Below, in pieces: positions 40,803-50,547 of a DNA stretch of 64,000 nucleotides. The notes beneath the pieces are model-generated. The model was not told where the DNA came from. It did no database searches and saw only the letters and a program-made list of their open reading frames with translations. How positions within the stretch are numbered: position 1 is the stretch's first letter; each line of letters starts with the position of its first letter. Source of the DNA: Rhizobium redzepovicii (GTDB lineage Bacteria > Pseudomonadota > Alphaproteobacteria > Rhizobiales > Rhizobiaceae); NCBI RefSeq assembly GCF_019793435.1, contig NZ_JAILYH010000015.1, forward strand, positions 124,001 through 188,000, in the 5' to 3' direction. Position numbers and translations under genes: made by a program.

Positions 40803-41753
40803 ATGCTGAATCCAGTTGATCTCTCCCGCAGCGATCTCAATCTGCTCGTGCTCTTCGAGGCCGTGCTGGAGGAGCGTCATGTCGGCCGCGCCGCCGAGCG
40901 GCTGAACCTAACCTCTTCTGCCGTCAGCCACGGGCTGGGCCGGCTGCGGCGACTGCTGAACGATCCACTGTTCCTGCGAACGCCCAAGGGCGTCGTGCCG
41001 ACGGCGCGCGCCACGGAACTGGCGGCACCGATCGCCGATGTTCTCGCCCGCGTGCGAAGGATGCTTTCAGCCGCCGAACCCTTCGATCCCGCAAACTCCA
41101 CCCGCCGCTTCACGATCGCCGCACCGGACGGTGTTTCGGCCGTGCTGCTGGCGCCGCTCCTGGACAAGCTTCACCGCACCGCACCCGGCATCGATATCGG
41201 CATCCGCCAACTGCTGCCGGCGCCCAACGAAACCTCGCCGGAGCGTGCGTGGCGCGACGCATTCGCCGATCTCGACGACCGGCTGACCGACATCGCGGTC
41301 ATTCCCACCGAGCACATTCCGCAGCGCTTCCACGTCAGCCGGCTTTATGAAGAGGATTTCGTCGTGGCAATGCGGACCGGCCATACCTTCGCCGGCCAAC
41401 CGACCCTGGTCAGATACTGCGAGATGCAGCATCTGGTCGTCTCGCTCAGCGGCGATCCCCATGGTTTCGTCGACGAGGCCCTGGCCAAGCACGGCTGCGC
41501 GCGGCGCGTCGCGCTGACCGTGCCGAACTTCACATTCGCCCTTGCCATCCTCGCCGAGACCGATTTTCTCTGCGCGTTGCCGAGACGGTTTGCCGCCATG
41601 CATGCGGCGCGCTTCGACCTGGAAAGCGTCAACGCGCCGCTGGAACTCACGCGACTTCACATCAATGCCGTTCTCCCCAAGGTCGCCTTGATGGATGCCG
41701 GCGTCGCCTGGCTGCTGGGCGTTATCGAGCAAACGCTGCCGGCGGCGCCGTAA
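40803..41753 (+). CDS. LysR-family transcriptional regulator
   Basis: A 316-residue LysR regulator with an N-terminal winged helix (DLNLLVLFEAVLEERHVGRA then AERLNLTSSAVSHGLGRLRR) and a periplasmic-binding-like effector domain (FTIAAPDGVSAVLL, then DIAVIPTEHIP). It is divergent from an NTF2-like gene, with a dyad operator between them, so that gene is the likely target and the inducer is unknown. The start at 40803 is the natural family start (MLNPVDLSRSDLNLL). Confidence 0.95.
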   Translation: MLNPVDLSRSDLNLLVLFEAVLEERHVGRAAERLNLTSSAVSHGLGRLRRLLNDPLFLRTPKGVVPTARATELAAPIADVLARVRRMLSAAEPFDPANSTRRFTIAAPDGVSAVLLAPLLDKLHRTAPGIDIGIRQLLPAPNETSPERAWRDAFADLDDRLTDIAVIPTEHIPQRFHVSRLYEEDFVVAMRTGHTFAGQPTLVRYCEMQHLVVSLSGDPHGFVDEALAKHGCARRVALTVPNFTFALAILAETDFLCALPRRFAAMHAARFDLESVNAPLELTRLHINAVLPKVALMDAGVAWLLGVIEQTLPAAP

Positions 41754-41890
41754 GGCTGCAAAATTCCGCGACGCCCAAGATCGATCTTATATTTCGCTGC
41801 CAAGACAGCGTCGGCAAGATCGGCTAGACTGCATGCGCCGACAGCTTGCGTCGAGGGCATCCAGGGGACGTCGGCGGCAGGGGGATCTGC

Positions 41891-43294
41891 ATGTCGGCAA
41901 TTGCATCTCTGTTTCAGGAAGCTGCCCGGCTTGCGGCCGGGTTTCGGCAGACGATACCCGCCCGCCATATGCCCGCTCACGACTATGCCACCTCGCTTGC
42001 CGCCTTCAGTGAGCCGCTGCCGACGGTCGGTTCGCAAATGCTTGATGTCATCACGCAGCTCGCAGGTGGCGCCGAACCCGGGCTGCATGCAACCACCGGA
42101 CCACGCTTCTTCGGCTGGGTCATCGGCGGTTCCCATCCCGTCGGCGTCGCAGCCGATTTCCTCACCAGCGCCTGGGGCCAGAATGCCGGAAACCATACCG
42201 CCGCCCCGGCCGCTGCCGCCATCGAGACCGTTGCTGCCAGATGGCTTCTCGATCTTCTGAAGCTGCCGGCTGAAAGCTCGGTCGGTTTCGTTACGGGCGC
42301 GACGGTGGCGAACTTCACCTGCCTTGCCGCGGCGCGGGGCGAGGTGCTGCGCCAAGTCGGCTGGGATGGCGATGCCCGCGGCCTGTTCGGCGCGCCCGAA
42401 ATCACCGTACTGATCGGCGACGACGCTCACACGACGGTGTTCTCTGCGCTGCAATTCCTGGGCCTCGGCCATGATCGCGTGCTGCGCGTGCGCACCGATC
42501 CGGTGGGACGGATAGACCCGGCCGCGCTGGCGGGCGCGCTCGAGAGGGTCTCCGGTCCCGTCATCGCCATTCTCCAGGCGGGACAGATCAATACCGGCGC
42601 TTTCGACGACTTCGCCGCGATCATCCCGCCGCTGAAAGCGAAAGGCGCCTGGGTGCACATCGACGGCGCCTTCGGCCTCTGGGCGCAAGCGTCGGTGAAG
42701 ACCAGCCATCTCAGCCGCGGCATCGAATCCGCCGATAGCTGGGCGACCGACGGTCACAAATGGCTGCAGACACCCTATGATTGCGGCTATGCGATCATCC
42801 GCAATGAAATCGCTCATCGCCGCGCCATGACGATTGCCGCAAGCTATCTGCCGCTCGCCGGCGAAGGTGAACGCGATCCTTCCCATTACGTGCCCGAGCT
42901 ATCAAGGAGGGCGCGCGGCTTTGCCACCTGGGCGATGCTGAAACATCTCGGCCGCGACGGTGTGGCCGCCCTCATCGACCAGTGCTGCGCTTCGGCGCGG
43001 CTGGCGGCCGAATTGCTTGGGCGCGAGCCCGGCATCGCCATTCTGAACGAGGTCACGCTGAACCAGCTCATCATCCGCTTCGCGGCCGACAGTCCGGACG
43101 AAGAAGGCGACACCATGACCCGAAAGACGATCGAAAAGATCCAGGCGGATGGCCTGATCTTTGCCGGCGGCGCCAAATGGCACGGCCGCGACGTGTTGCG
43201 CCTCTCCGTCACCAATTTCCAGACGACATCGGATCAGGCGGAACTGGCGGCGGAGAGCATCATTGCCGCGTTCAGGAGCGTCGGTCGGGGGTGA
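41891..43294 (+). CDS. PLP-dependent decarboxylase / aspartate-aminotransferase-fold protein
   Basis: A 467-residue PLP enzyme of the group II decarboxylase family (glutamate/aromatic amino-acid decarboxylase-like). The pyridoxal lysine is in SWATDGHKWLQTPYDCGY, the partner aspartate in WVHIDGAFGLWA, and the phosphate-binding region is near FVTGATVANFTCLAAARGE. The ATG at 41891 has GGGGGA 5 bases upstream and gives the usual start. It follows the LysR gene on the same strand but 137 bases away, so a link is possible but unproven. The substrate amino acid is not known. Confidence 0.9.
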   Translation: MSAIASLFQEAARLAAGFRQTIPARHMPAHDYATSLAAFSEPLPTVGSQMLDVITQLAGGAEPGLHATTGPRFFGWVIGGSHPVGVAADFLTSAWGQNAGNHTAAPAAAAIETVAARWLLDLLKLPAESSVGFVTGATVANFTCLAAARGEVLRQVGWDGDARGLFGAPEITVLIGDDAHTTVFSALQFLGLGHDRVLRVRTDPVGRIDPAALAGALERVSGPVIAILQAGQINTGAFDDFAAIIPPLKAKGAWVHIDGAFGLWAQASVKTSHLSRGIESADSWATDGHKWLQTPYDCGYAIIRNEIAHRRAMTIAASYLPLAGEGERDPSHYVPELSRRARGFATWAMLKHLGRDGVAALIDQCCASARLAAELLGREPGIAILNEVTLNQLIIRFAADSPDEEGDTMTRKTIEKIQADGLIFAGGAKWHGRDVLRLSVTNFQTTSDQAELAAESIIAAFRSVGRG

Positions 43295-43341
43295 CACTTC
43301 CGTTGCGGCACATCAAGTCCCTGCGTTCTAAGAGGGCGCGG

Positions 43342-43512
43342 ACGCCCACCCCGCACTCCCTCATTCCTGTGCCCGTTACAGGAATCCAGTGCGCCCAAGT
43401 CCTTGGCCGCGAAGACTCTTTTCCGTTGCAGTATCGGTTCAATCACGCGCGGACGCGCCGTGGCTGGATTCCTGTGACGAGCACAGGAATGAGGGGAGCG
43501 TGGGGTGGACGT
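43342..43512. repeat. MITE-like element with long inverted repeats
   Basis: Roughly 30-base inverted ends: CCCACCCCGCACTCCCTCAT near 43345-43364 pairs with ATGAGGGGAGCGTGGGGTGG near 43489-43508 with few mismatches. Inside each end is a hairpin, ATTCCTGT / ACAGGAAT (43363-43385) and ATTCCTGTG / CACAGGAAT (43468-43490). The element is about 170 bases long and has no coding capacity. It lies between the decarboxylase stop and the frameshifted methyltransferase. Confidence 0.65.
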
Positions 43513-43579
43513 TCTTGCTCCAATCTTCCGCTGCGACTATAGCTCCCCCCCCATTCCGATCGCGCAGAGGAGCAGAGCC

Positions 43580-44363
43580 ATGAAAGCCAGCGACGTCGCC
43601 GCCCATTGGGAGAGCAATGCCGAGACCTGGACGATTTATAGCCGGGCCGGCTACGACAAATATCGAGACGCGCTGAATACGCCGGCATTTCTCGAGATGC
43701 TGCCGCCGGTCGCCGGCCTTGCTGGGCTCGACCTCGGTTGCAGCGAAGGCTCGAATACCCGCGCCGTCCCGTCTCGGCGCCCGCATGACCGGCCTCGACA
43801 TCGCGCCGACCTTCATTCGTTATGCCCGCGAGACCGAAATGCAGGCGCCGCTCGGCATCGATTACATCCTAGGCGACGGCCAGTGCATTGATTTCCCGGA
43901 AGCGAATTTCGATTTCATCACCGCCTTCATGTCGATGATGGACATGGCCGACCAGCGCCAGGTGCTGAAGGGTATCCACTACGTCCTGAAACCCGGCGGC
44001 TTCCTGCAGTTTTCCATCCTTCATCCGTGTTTCATGCCGCCGACGCGCCGCAATATCCGCAACGAGGCCGGCGAGCGGGTCGCGGTAGAGATCGCCGACT
44101 ATTTCGACGAGAGCGACAGCCGGATCGAGCGCTGGATCTTTTCCTCCATACCCCAAACGGAGCGGGCGATGCTAACGCCCTTTGCCATCCCGCGCTTTCA
44201 CCGGACGCTGTCGACCTGGGTTTCGATGATCGTCGGCGCGGGGCTGACTATAGAGGCCTTCGGCGAGCCGACAGCGGCTCCGGAGCTGGCAAGGGCCGAG
44301 CCTGTCGTCGCCGACACCCGCATCGCGCCGATCTTCCTGCATATAAGGGCGCGCAAACTTTAA
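43580..44363 (+). pseudogene. Frameshifted SAM-dependent methyltransferase
   Basis: The frame from ATG 43580 gives MKASDVAAHWESNAETWTIY and the SAM motif LAGLDLGCSEGSNTRAV. After about 43768 the family-like sequence continues in another frame (RLGARMTGLDIAPTFIRYAR, then DYILGDGQCIDFPEANFDFI), up to a stop at 44363. Comparison of the two frames suggests a loss of two bases between GCCGTC and CCGTCTC. The gene is probably inactive unless there is a sequence error. Both halves are otherwise complete. Confidence 0.75.
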
Positions 44364-44438
44364 ACGCGCCGCGATCGAAGGAAGGCACTCTCAAGGGATG
44401 GCGGCGAAATCAGCTTCGCAGCAGAGGCCAAGCCGGCA

Positions 44439-44861
44439 TCATCGTCGCACCGCCACGACCGAGCTGGCGCGATACCTGGACAATTGCACCCGGTTGGATT
44501 GATTGCCGCCGAACAGGTAGACGTACTGCCGGCGCTGGTCGATGTGATCGAAAAGGCTCACATGAAAGCGCCTGCCCGTGCGGATCACGACGACATCCCC
44601 TCGCCTGGCGGCGCGGAAGAACACCGGCTTGCCGAACTTCCTCCAGGACACCGCCATATTGGGGTTGGGCGGCGGTTGTCGCGAAGACCGCTTGGCGACA
44701 AAGGCCAGGAACGCCCCGCACCACGATACCCTGCGGGGATTGATGCTGAGGAAGGAGATGGAGCGTTCGTGCATGCTCTTGTACTTGACTGCCGTGCCCA
44801 GCATGTCCGCCTCACAGGGCACGGCAAGCACCGTGAGGACGATGACGAGAATAACCTTCAT
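44439..44861 (-). CDS. Exported TIGR02594-family hydrolase
   Basis: A signal peptide (MKVILVIVLTVLAVPCEA) is followed by a domain of about 120 residues with NPRRVSWCGAFLAFVAKRS (catalytic cysteine in WCGA), RRGDVVVIRTGRRFHVSLFD (histidine) and YVYLFGGNQSNRVQLSRYRA. This pattern belongs to the TIGR02594/CHAP-like NlpC/P60 group, enzymes that cut cell-wall peptides or amide bonds. The 140-residue length and the single catalytic Cys fit the family. It is on the opposite strand to the methyltransferase fragment and ends 75 bases after it. Confidence 0.85.
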   Translation of the reverse strand: MKVILVIVLTVLAVPCEADMLGTAVKYKSMHERSISFLSINPRRVSWCGAFLAFVAKRSSRQPPPNPNMAVSWRKFGKPVFFRAARRGDVVVIRTGRRFHVSLFDHIDQRRQYVYLFGGNQSNRVQLSRYRASSVVAVRR

Positions 44862-45285
44862 AGTTACCCACCATTGTTTGTATAACGCTGAAATTCAGAA
44901 ATGTGGCGAAGAATAAAACAGGCGCGGCAACGTAGAAGCCAATTATGGCGTGATTTAGAAACAACTAATACTGGCATTTTGGCGGCGGAAATTAAGCCGG
45001 AGAAAGGCACGAAACCGCTGCAGGCAGGGGCTGACCCCGACCAACAAACTCCGCAAACCGCATGTTTGTCGGGCCGAAAGAGGAGAGTTTCACCATCCGA
45101 ACCCAGCTCCTTCCGGGTTGGATGAACTTCACCCGCAAGTGATTGAGCAACAAGTTGATTCACCAAAAAGTTGACAGCAGTGAGCGACCGCGGCCATCAC
45201 CTGTACGAGCTATATTTAAGATAGCCACAGTAATACTCAATTTCGATGGGAAATACATTGCGCCCGCGCCCATTCAGGGGCCAAA
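44862..45285. other. Gene-free stretch between hydrolase and MFS genes
   Basis: About 420 bases with no supported gene. Short frames here have poor composition and no ribosome binding site. The left part presumably carries the promoter of the TIGR02594 gene. Confidence 0.35.
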
Positions 45286-45302
45286 GGTGGTCGTGCACCA
45301 CC
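45286..45302. terminator. Hairpin beyond the MFS gene
   Basis: A perfect 6-bp stem GGTGGT / ACCACC with a 5-base loop lies 54 bases past the MFS stop codon (minus strand). No T-run follows, so it is a weak terminator candidate. Confidence 0.35.
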
Positions 45303-45355
45303 CTGTCGGTTGCGGAGATAGACACTGCCGGATAGCGGATAGCCACCGCGGCGAG

Positions 45356-46531
45356 TCAACCGTGAGGTTGCACCGGTTCAGGCCGGTCGGTGACCGGAGC
45401 AGGATCCGCGGCAAGCGCCCTGGTGACCAGAAGTGCCGCGACGAGAACAGGGACGACTGTCCAGTACGAAAAGCGGATGCCGAGCTGTTCGGCAACGAAA
45501 CCGAGCAGCGGTGGCCCCGCGAAAAACACGAGAAACGTCGTCTGCCCGAGCGCTGCAACGCTGACGAGTGCAGGTCGATCCCTGCGCCGGGCCGCAGCCG
45601 AGATGGCAAGCGGATAGACCGATGAGCAGCCGATCCCCGTCAGGCCGAAGCCCGCAAGCGCGACAACAGGATGCGTCGCCGTCGCAACCGTCATAACACC
45701 GATGACCGTGATCCCAAGGAGGGTTATGGCGACCGGGCGGGGATTGAAGCGGTCGACGACCGGGTCCATGCCGAGCCGCCCGATGGCGATCAGCAAGGAG
45801 AAGATGGTCACGCCGAGCCCGCCGACGAAGGGTTCGACGGCAAATACGTCCCGCATATAGATCGCCGACCAATCGACGCTTGCGCCTTCGGCAAGAAGCG
45901 GAGCTGCACCGACGAGGCAAAGGGGCAGGAGCCCGACGGTGGGAAAGGCGATAAGCGGCGGATGTCCGGGGTGTGCATCGCGCCGCTTGGGCGCATTCTC
46001 GATCCCGGAGAAAACGATCGATCCAGCAATCAAGACAATGACGAGGGTGAGGAAGGTATGCAGTTCGATGGACACGGCAGCCTGCCGCATGCCGGCGGCA
46101 ACAAGGGCGGTGAGGCAGAAGCCGAGGCTCCACATGCCGTGAGCCCGGTTCATGATGCGATACTTAAGCAGCGCCTCATGGCGATCGGTTTCGATATTGG
46201 CGTTGATCTCGAATGCTCCGGTGAAAATGCCGGCAATGAAGAATAAAGGCACCGCCGACGGAGCCGAAGGCATCCAGGGGATCAGCGCCAAAAACAGCGA
46301 CGCGCCGAAGACGGTGACGAAGGCGGTTTTGCGTGCACCGAGCCTCTCGATGAACCTCACCGCGAACGTCAGTCCGCACAGAACCCCCGAGGACAAGACA
46401 GCGAGCAAAAGGCCGAGTTCGCCCTCGGCAAGGCCGAACTTGCGCTGAAGGTCGGGCAGCCGCGAAAGAAACGCACCGACGGAAAGGGCCACTGCAAATT
46501 GAATGAAGAAAATGCGATAATGCGGCTTCAT
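45356..46531 (-). CDS. MFS transporter
   Basis: A 391-residue major facilitator with about twelve helices. It starts with IFFIQFAVALSVGAFLSRLPDL, has the helix 2-3 loop FIERLGARKTAFVT (relative of the motif A GxxxDRxGRR/K), and HGMWSLGFCLTALVA. It resembles the YbjJ-like inner-membrane carriers. The substrate is unknown. The ATG at 46531 was chosen because helix one begins directly behind it; earlier in-frame sequence does not look coding. It is divergent from kup across a 344-base gap. Confidence 0.9.
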   Translation of the reverse strand: MKPHYRIFFIQFAVALSVGAFLSRLPDLQRKFGLAEGELGLLLAVLSSGVLCGLTFAVRFIERLGARKTAFVTVFGASLFLALIPWMPSAPSAVPLFFIAGIFTGAFEINANIETDRHEALLKYRIMNRAHGMWSLGFCLTALVAAGMRQAAVSIELHTFLTLVIVLIAGSIVFSGIENAPKRRDAHPGHPPLIAFPTVGLLPLCLVGAAPLLAEGASVDWSAIYMRDVFAVEPFVGGLGVTIFSLLIAIGRLGMDPVVDRFNPRPVAITLLGITVIGVMTVATATHPVVALAGFGLTGIGCSSVYPLAISAAARRRDRPALVSVAALGQTTFLVFFAGPPLLGFVAEQLGIRFSYWTVVPVLVAALLVTRALAADPAPVTDRPEPVQPHG

Positions 46532-46875
46532 CTCGGGGACTTGCTCCGATTGGGGCGGGGTTGAGCCCAAGCATCCGAGATAGCCGGACATTCCGACGAA
46601 ATGGCGACTGGCCCCAAAATCCGCGGTTTTCGCTTTTCTCCCACCGTTGCTGACAGTTCCTGTCAGCATGCTGACGCCCCCGCTCGTTTCAAGAGCGGTT
46701 GGCGGCTCGCCGGAAGCAGCCGTCAAGCCACTGCTTATGACGCCACAAGTGGATGCTGGCCTCCTCAGCCCCGCCTTCTGCCCTCACAAAAAATTCGCAT
46801 CCGCATCAATTTACTTGCCGTTCTGCAATGCGGCATATGTTTGTGTGCATGGCCAAGTGGCATGAGCGGGGAACC

Positions 46876-48777
46876 ATGACATCAACACGTGCAGACAATA
46901 CGGGTGAAGGTGCCGGCCATAAGGGCTTTGTCGGATTGGTCGTCGGCGCGATCGGCGTCGTCTATGGCGATATCGGCACCAGCCCGCTCTATGCCCTTCG
47001 TGAGGCGCTGAGGCCCTTTGCCGCCGATGGCGTGCATGAGGCCGAGGTTATCGGGCTCATTTCGCTGATGGTCTGGACGCTGACGATCATTGTGACCTTC
47101 AAATATGTGCTCTTCCTTCTCAGGGCGGACAATGACGGCGAAGGGGGCACGCTTTCGCTTCTCGCCCTCCTGATGAAGAAGATGGGACGGAACGTTCCCG
47201 TGCTCTTTTTCGCCGGCCTGATCGGAGCGGCTCTCTTCATCGGCGATGCAATGATCACGCCAGCTCTGTCGGTCATGTCGGCGCTGGAAGGCCTGAAGCT
47301 GGTCACCCCGGCCTTTGCCGACTATGTCCCGCTTGCGTCGGCTGCGATCATGATCGTTCTGTTTGGCGTCCAGTCGAGGGGAACCGCTGCCGTCTCGATG
47401 TTTTTCGGGCCGATTACGGTGTTGTGGTTTCTGGCGATGGCGGCGGGCGGTCTGATCCATATCGGTGACGATTGGGCGATTCTGGAGGCGCTCAATCCGG
47501 TCAATGCATTCCTGTTTCTTACCCATGCCGGCACTGTCGGCCTCATTGTGCTCGGCGCCGTCTTTCTGACTGTCACCGGCTGCGAAGCGCTCTATGCCGA
47601 TCTCGGGCATTTCGGACGCCGCCCGATCCAGACGGCATGGTTCGTGCTCGTCTTTCCGGCATTGCTCCTCAACTATCTCGGACAAGGCGCGCTCGTTCTC
47701 GCCCATCCCGAAACGGCTGCCAATCCATTCTTTCTGATGTATCCCGATTGGGCCTTGCTGCCGGTGGTGCTGCTGGCGACGATGGCGACGATCATCGCCA
47801 GCCAGGCCGTCATCACCGGTGCGTTTTCGCTGGCCCGTTCGGCGGTTCACCTCGGCTTCCTGCCGCGGCTGCGGATCAAGTTCACGTCGGAGACCAACAC
47901 CGGCCAGATCTACGTGCCGAGCGTCAATCTTCTCCTCCTGGTCGGCGTCCTGATGCTGATCTTCTCCTTCGGCGACTCCGAGTCGCTGGCGACGGCCTAC
48001 GGCATCTCGGTGACCGGAACCATGGTCATTTCGACCATGCTGGTCTTCCAGTTCCTTCGCGCCGTCTGGGGCTACTCCCTCGTGCTCGCCGCTGCCCTGC
48101 TGCTGCCGCTCTTTATCATCGAAGTCCTGTTCCTAGCGGCCAACCTCCTGAAGATCTACGATGGCGGCTGGGTTCCGGTCGCCCTTGCGCTGGCGATCAT
48201 GATCCTGATGTGGACATGGACCCGCGGGCAGGCCTATCTGAAGAGACTGCGCGCCAACAATGAAATCCCGCTCGACTCCTTCATCAGGTCGATCGAGCGA
48301 AAGTCGGACCATTCGCCGGTCACCGTTCCGGGAACGGCAGTCTTCCTGACCAGCGTCCCGGACCGGACGCCGAACGTTCTGCTCCACAATCTCAAGCACA
48401 ACCACGTGCTCCATCAGCAGAACGTCATCCTGACCGTCTGGACCGAAGACGAACCTTATGTCCCCGACAACAGGCGCATCAAGATCAGCCAACTCTCGCC
48501 GCGCTTCGTGCGCCTTGACCTCACCTTCGGCTTCATGGACGATCCTGATGTCACCAGGGCGCTGGCGCTCTGCCGGGAGGGAGGTTTCAAGTTCGAGATC
48601 ATGAAGACCTCTTTCTATCTCGGTCGCCGGAACCTTGTGAGGACGCCGAACACCGGCCTGCCCGGCTGGCAGGAGCGCATATTCATGGCATTGGAAGGCT
48701 TGGCGATCGATCCCTCCGATTACTTCAACCTGCCGTCAAACCGCGTCGTCGAGCTCGGCGAACAGATTGCGATTTAG
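46876..48777 (+). CDS. kup: Potassium transport protein Kup
   Basis: A 633-residue Kup/KT/HAK-type potassium uptake protein. The conserved first helix VVGAIGVVYGDIGTSPLYAL is present (with the YGDIGTSPLY signature), then IVTFKYVLFLLRADNDGEGG, LEGLKLVTP and the helix GAVFLTVTGCEALYADLGHF. Twelve helices are followed by a cytoplasmic domain of about 180 residues. Kup imports K+ with H+ at low pH or low osmotic load. The ATG at 46876 was chosen (GGGGAACC upstream). The 344-base upstream gap has no other gene. Confidence 0.95.
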   Translation: MTSTRADNTGEGAGHKGFVGLVVGAIGVVYGDIGTSPLYALREALRPFAADGVHEAEVIGLISLMVWTLTIIVTFKYVLFLLRADNDGEGGTLSLLALLMKKMGRNVPVLFFAGLIGAALFIGDAMITPALSVMSALEGLKLVTPAFADYVPLASAAIMIVLFGVQSRGTAAVSMFFGPITVLWFLAMAAGGLIHIGDDWAILEALNPVNAFLFLTHAGTVGLIVLGAVFLTVTGCEALYADLGHFGRRPIQTAWFVLVFPALLLNYLGQGALVLAHPETAANPFFLMYPDWALLPVVLLATMATIIASQAVITGAFSLARSAVHLGFLPRLRIKFTSETNTGQIYVPSVNLLLLVGVLMLIFSFGDSESLATAYGISVTGTMVISTMLVFQFLRAVWGYSLVLAAALLLPLFIIEVLFLAANLLKIYDGGWVPVALALAIMILMWTWTRGQAYLKRLRANNEIPLDSFIRSIERKSDHSPVTVPGTAVFLTSVPDRTPNVLLHNLKHNHVLHQQNVILTVWTEDEPYVPDNRRIKISQLSPRFVRLDLTFGFMDDPDVTRALALCREGGFKFEIMKTSFYLGRRNLVRTPNTGLPGWQERIFMALEGLAIDPSDYFNLPSNRVVELGEQIAI

Positions 48778-48846
48778 AGCACGGCAGCGAAGTGAGTTGG
48801 GAGAGTTGTCCCGCATCGCGAACTCCGCGGCGTAGGACATTGAACG

Positions 48847-50427
48847 TCAGGCCTTGGCCGAGATCGCGCTCAGTTCCTCGAGATCGAGATCGCGTTCCAG
48901 CTCGTCCAACGTCTCGTCATCGATGTCGCCGGCGCGGTGGAGACGAATGAGTTCCCGGCGCCCGGTCGCGACCGCTTCGAGAACGACGTCGAAGTGAGCG
49001 TGCAGCAACGGCACGTAGTGCTCGGTTCTCTCGGCATAGTCGACGATCGCCGTTGCCCTGCGCTGGTAGCGTTCCAGCAATTGCGGGTGGATGAGCTTTC
49101 CCTCTGCGTCATAGGCCAGGTTTTGCACGATCCCGAACTGCACCTGTGCCATGGCGGCCTCAGCCTGGCTCATGGTGAGACGCGCTCTTTCCGTCTCCGG
49201 CGGTAGCCGCGCCCAGGCAATCACCCGCCCCAATGTCGTGCCCTGCACGAGCACGGTTCCGAGAATGACGGCAAAGGACGTGGCGAGGATGAAGTCGCGG
49301 CCCGGGAACCCCTCTGGCAGGCTAAGCGCCAGGGCGAGCGTGACCACGCCGCGCACGCCTGCCCAGCTCAGGACGGTCGCACCGCCGGTTCCGAGCGGCC
49401 GGGCGCGTGTGAACCCCAGAGCCGCGCAGACGCGGATGACGAGATCGGAGGCGAAGACCCAGGCAAAACGCGCGACCACGAGCGTCACGAGGATTGCCAG
49501 CATCGGCAGCCCCATGGTCGCGATTACGGTAGTCAAACCGCCGCCGCGTTCGACGACATCCCGCAGCGACAGCCCGATCAATGTGAAGACCGCCGCTTCC
49601 ATCAGGAAGATCATCACCGTCCAGAACGACGTGCCGCGCATGCGCGTCGCCGCTGAAAAGACCGTGTGCTGATGCCAGGAAGCGATCAGGCCCGTGCTGA
49701 CGGTGGCGATGACGCCGGAGACATGCAGCAGTTCGCCCAACAGATAGGAAATCCAGCCGAGCAGCACGGTGGCCGCGATGATGAGATAATCATCGCCGAG
49801 ATGGCGGATGAGTTTGACCCAGGCCAATCCGACCGCGATGCCGACGACGGCGCCGCCCAGCGCCAGCACGAAGAAACTGCCGGCGGCCTCCCCCGCGCTG
49901 AAAGCGCCTGTTGCGGCGGCGGCAACGGCAAAACGGAAGAGCACCAGGCCGCTCGCATCGTTGAGCAGGCTCTCGCCTTCCAGCAGAATCTGAAGCCGCC
50001 GTGGCAGTCGTACGCGCTCCAGCACGGCGCGCGCCGAAACCGCATCCGGCGGCGCAACGATAGCACCCAGTGCCGCGCAGGCGCCCCAGGGAAGTGACGG
50101 AAAGATAAGGTGGGCGACAACGGCCACGACGACGCAGGTGAAGAATACCGCGCCGACGGCAAGCGAAGCGATGCCGATCATATGCCGCCGCAGCCGCGAC
50201 AGCGCGATCGACCAGGCGCCGTCCATCAACAGCGGCGGCAGGAAGATGACCAGCACCAACTCGGGATCGACCGAAATCGCCGGCAGTCCCGGCACAAATG
50301 CCAGCAAGGCGCCACCGGTCAGCAGCGCGACGGACGGAGGCAGTCCGAGCCTGTGGGCGGCATAATGCAGCGCGATAATCGCGAGAAACATCGCGATAAC
50401 AAGCTCGAATAAGTGGGTTGGTTCCAT
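48847..50427 (-). CDS. Na+/H+ antiporter (CPA1 family)
   Basis: A 526-residue CPA1-type antiporter with about 12 helices: VILVFLPPLLMDGA-like FLPPLLMDGAWSI, GAIVAPPDAVSARAVLERVR, LLEGESLLNDASGLVLFRF (the ion-binding ND pair) and LSWAGVRGVVTLALALSLP. It swaps Na+ (or K+) for protons to control pH and salt. The C-terminal cytoplasmic tail of about 110 residues is acidic, ending ELERDLDLEELSAISAKA. The ATG at 50427 gives the natural first helix (MEPTHLFELV). It is convergent with kup. Confidence 0.95.
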   Translation of the reverse strand: MEPTHLFELVIAMFLAIIALHYAAHRLGLPPSVALLTGGALLAFVPGLPAISVDPELVLVIFLPPLLMDGAWSIALSRLRRHMIGIASLAVGAVFFTCVVVAVVAHLIFPSLPWGACAALGAIVAPPDAVSARAVLERVRLPRRLQILLEGESLLNDASGLVLFRFAVAAAATGAFSAGEAAGSFFVLALGGAVVGIAVGLAWVKLIRHLGDDYLIIAATVLLGWISYLLGELLHVSGVIATVSTGLIASWHQHTVFSAATRMRGTSFWTVMIFLMEAAVFTLIGLSLRDVVERGGGLTTVIATMGLPMLAILVTLVVARFAWVFASDLVIRVCAALGFTRARPLGTGGATVLSWAGVRGVVTLALALSLPEGFPGRDFILATSFAVILGTVLVQGTTLGRVIAWARLPPETERARLTMSQAEAAMAQVQFGIVQNLAYDAEGKLIHPQLLERYQRRATAIVDYAERTEHYVPLLHAHFDVVLEAVATGRRELIRLHRAGDIDDETLDELERDLDLEELSAISAKA

Positions 50428-50547
50428 GCGCCCTGCCCCGGCTCGGAAACGAATGTCGAATGCCTGCTGCATAATTGAAACCAAAATCGATTCAAGAAAT
50501 TTTGCAGCAATTCAACCTGCTTGGTAGCGCATTATCGTGACAAGATT

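Noticed and set aside
45143..45625. A 160-codon plus-strand frame at the end of the MFS gene
   Set aside because: Mostly antisense to the MFS gene; the rest is without coding character.
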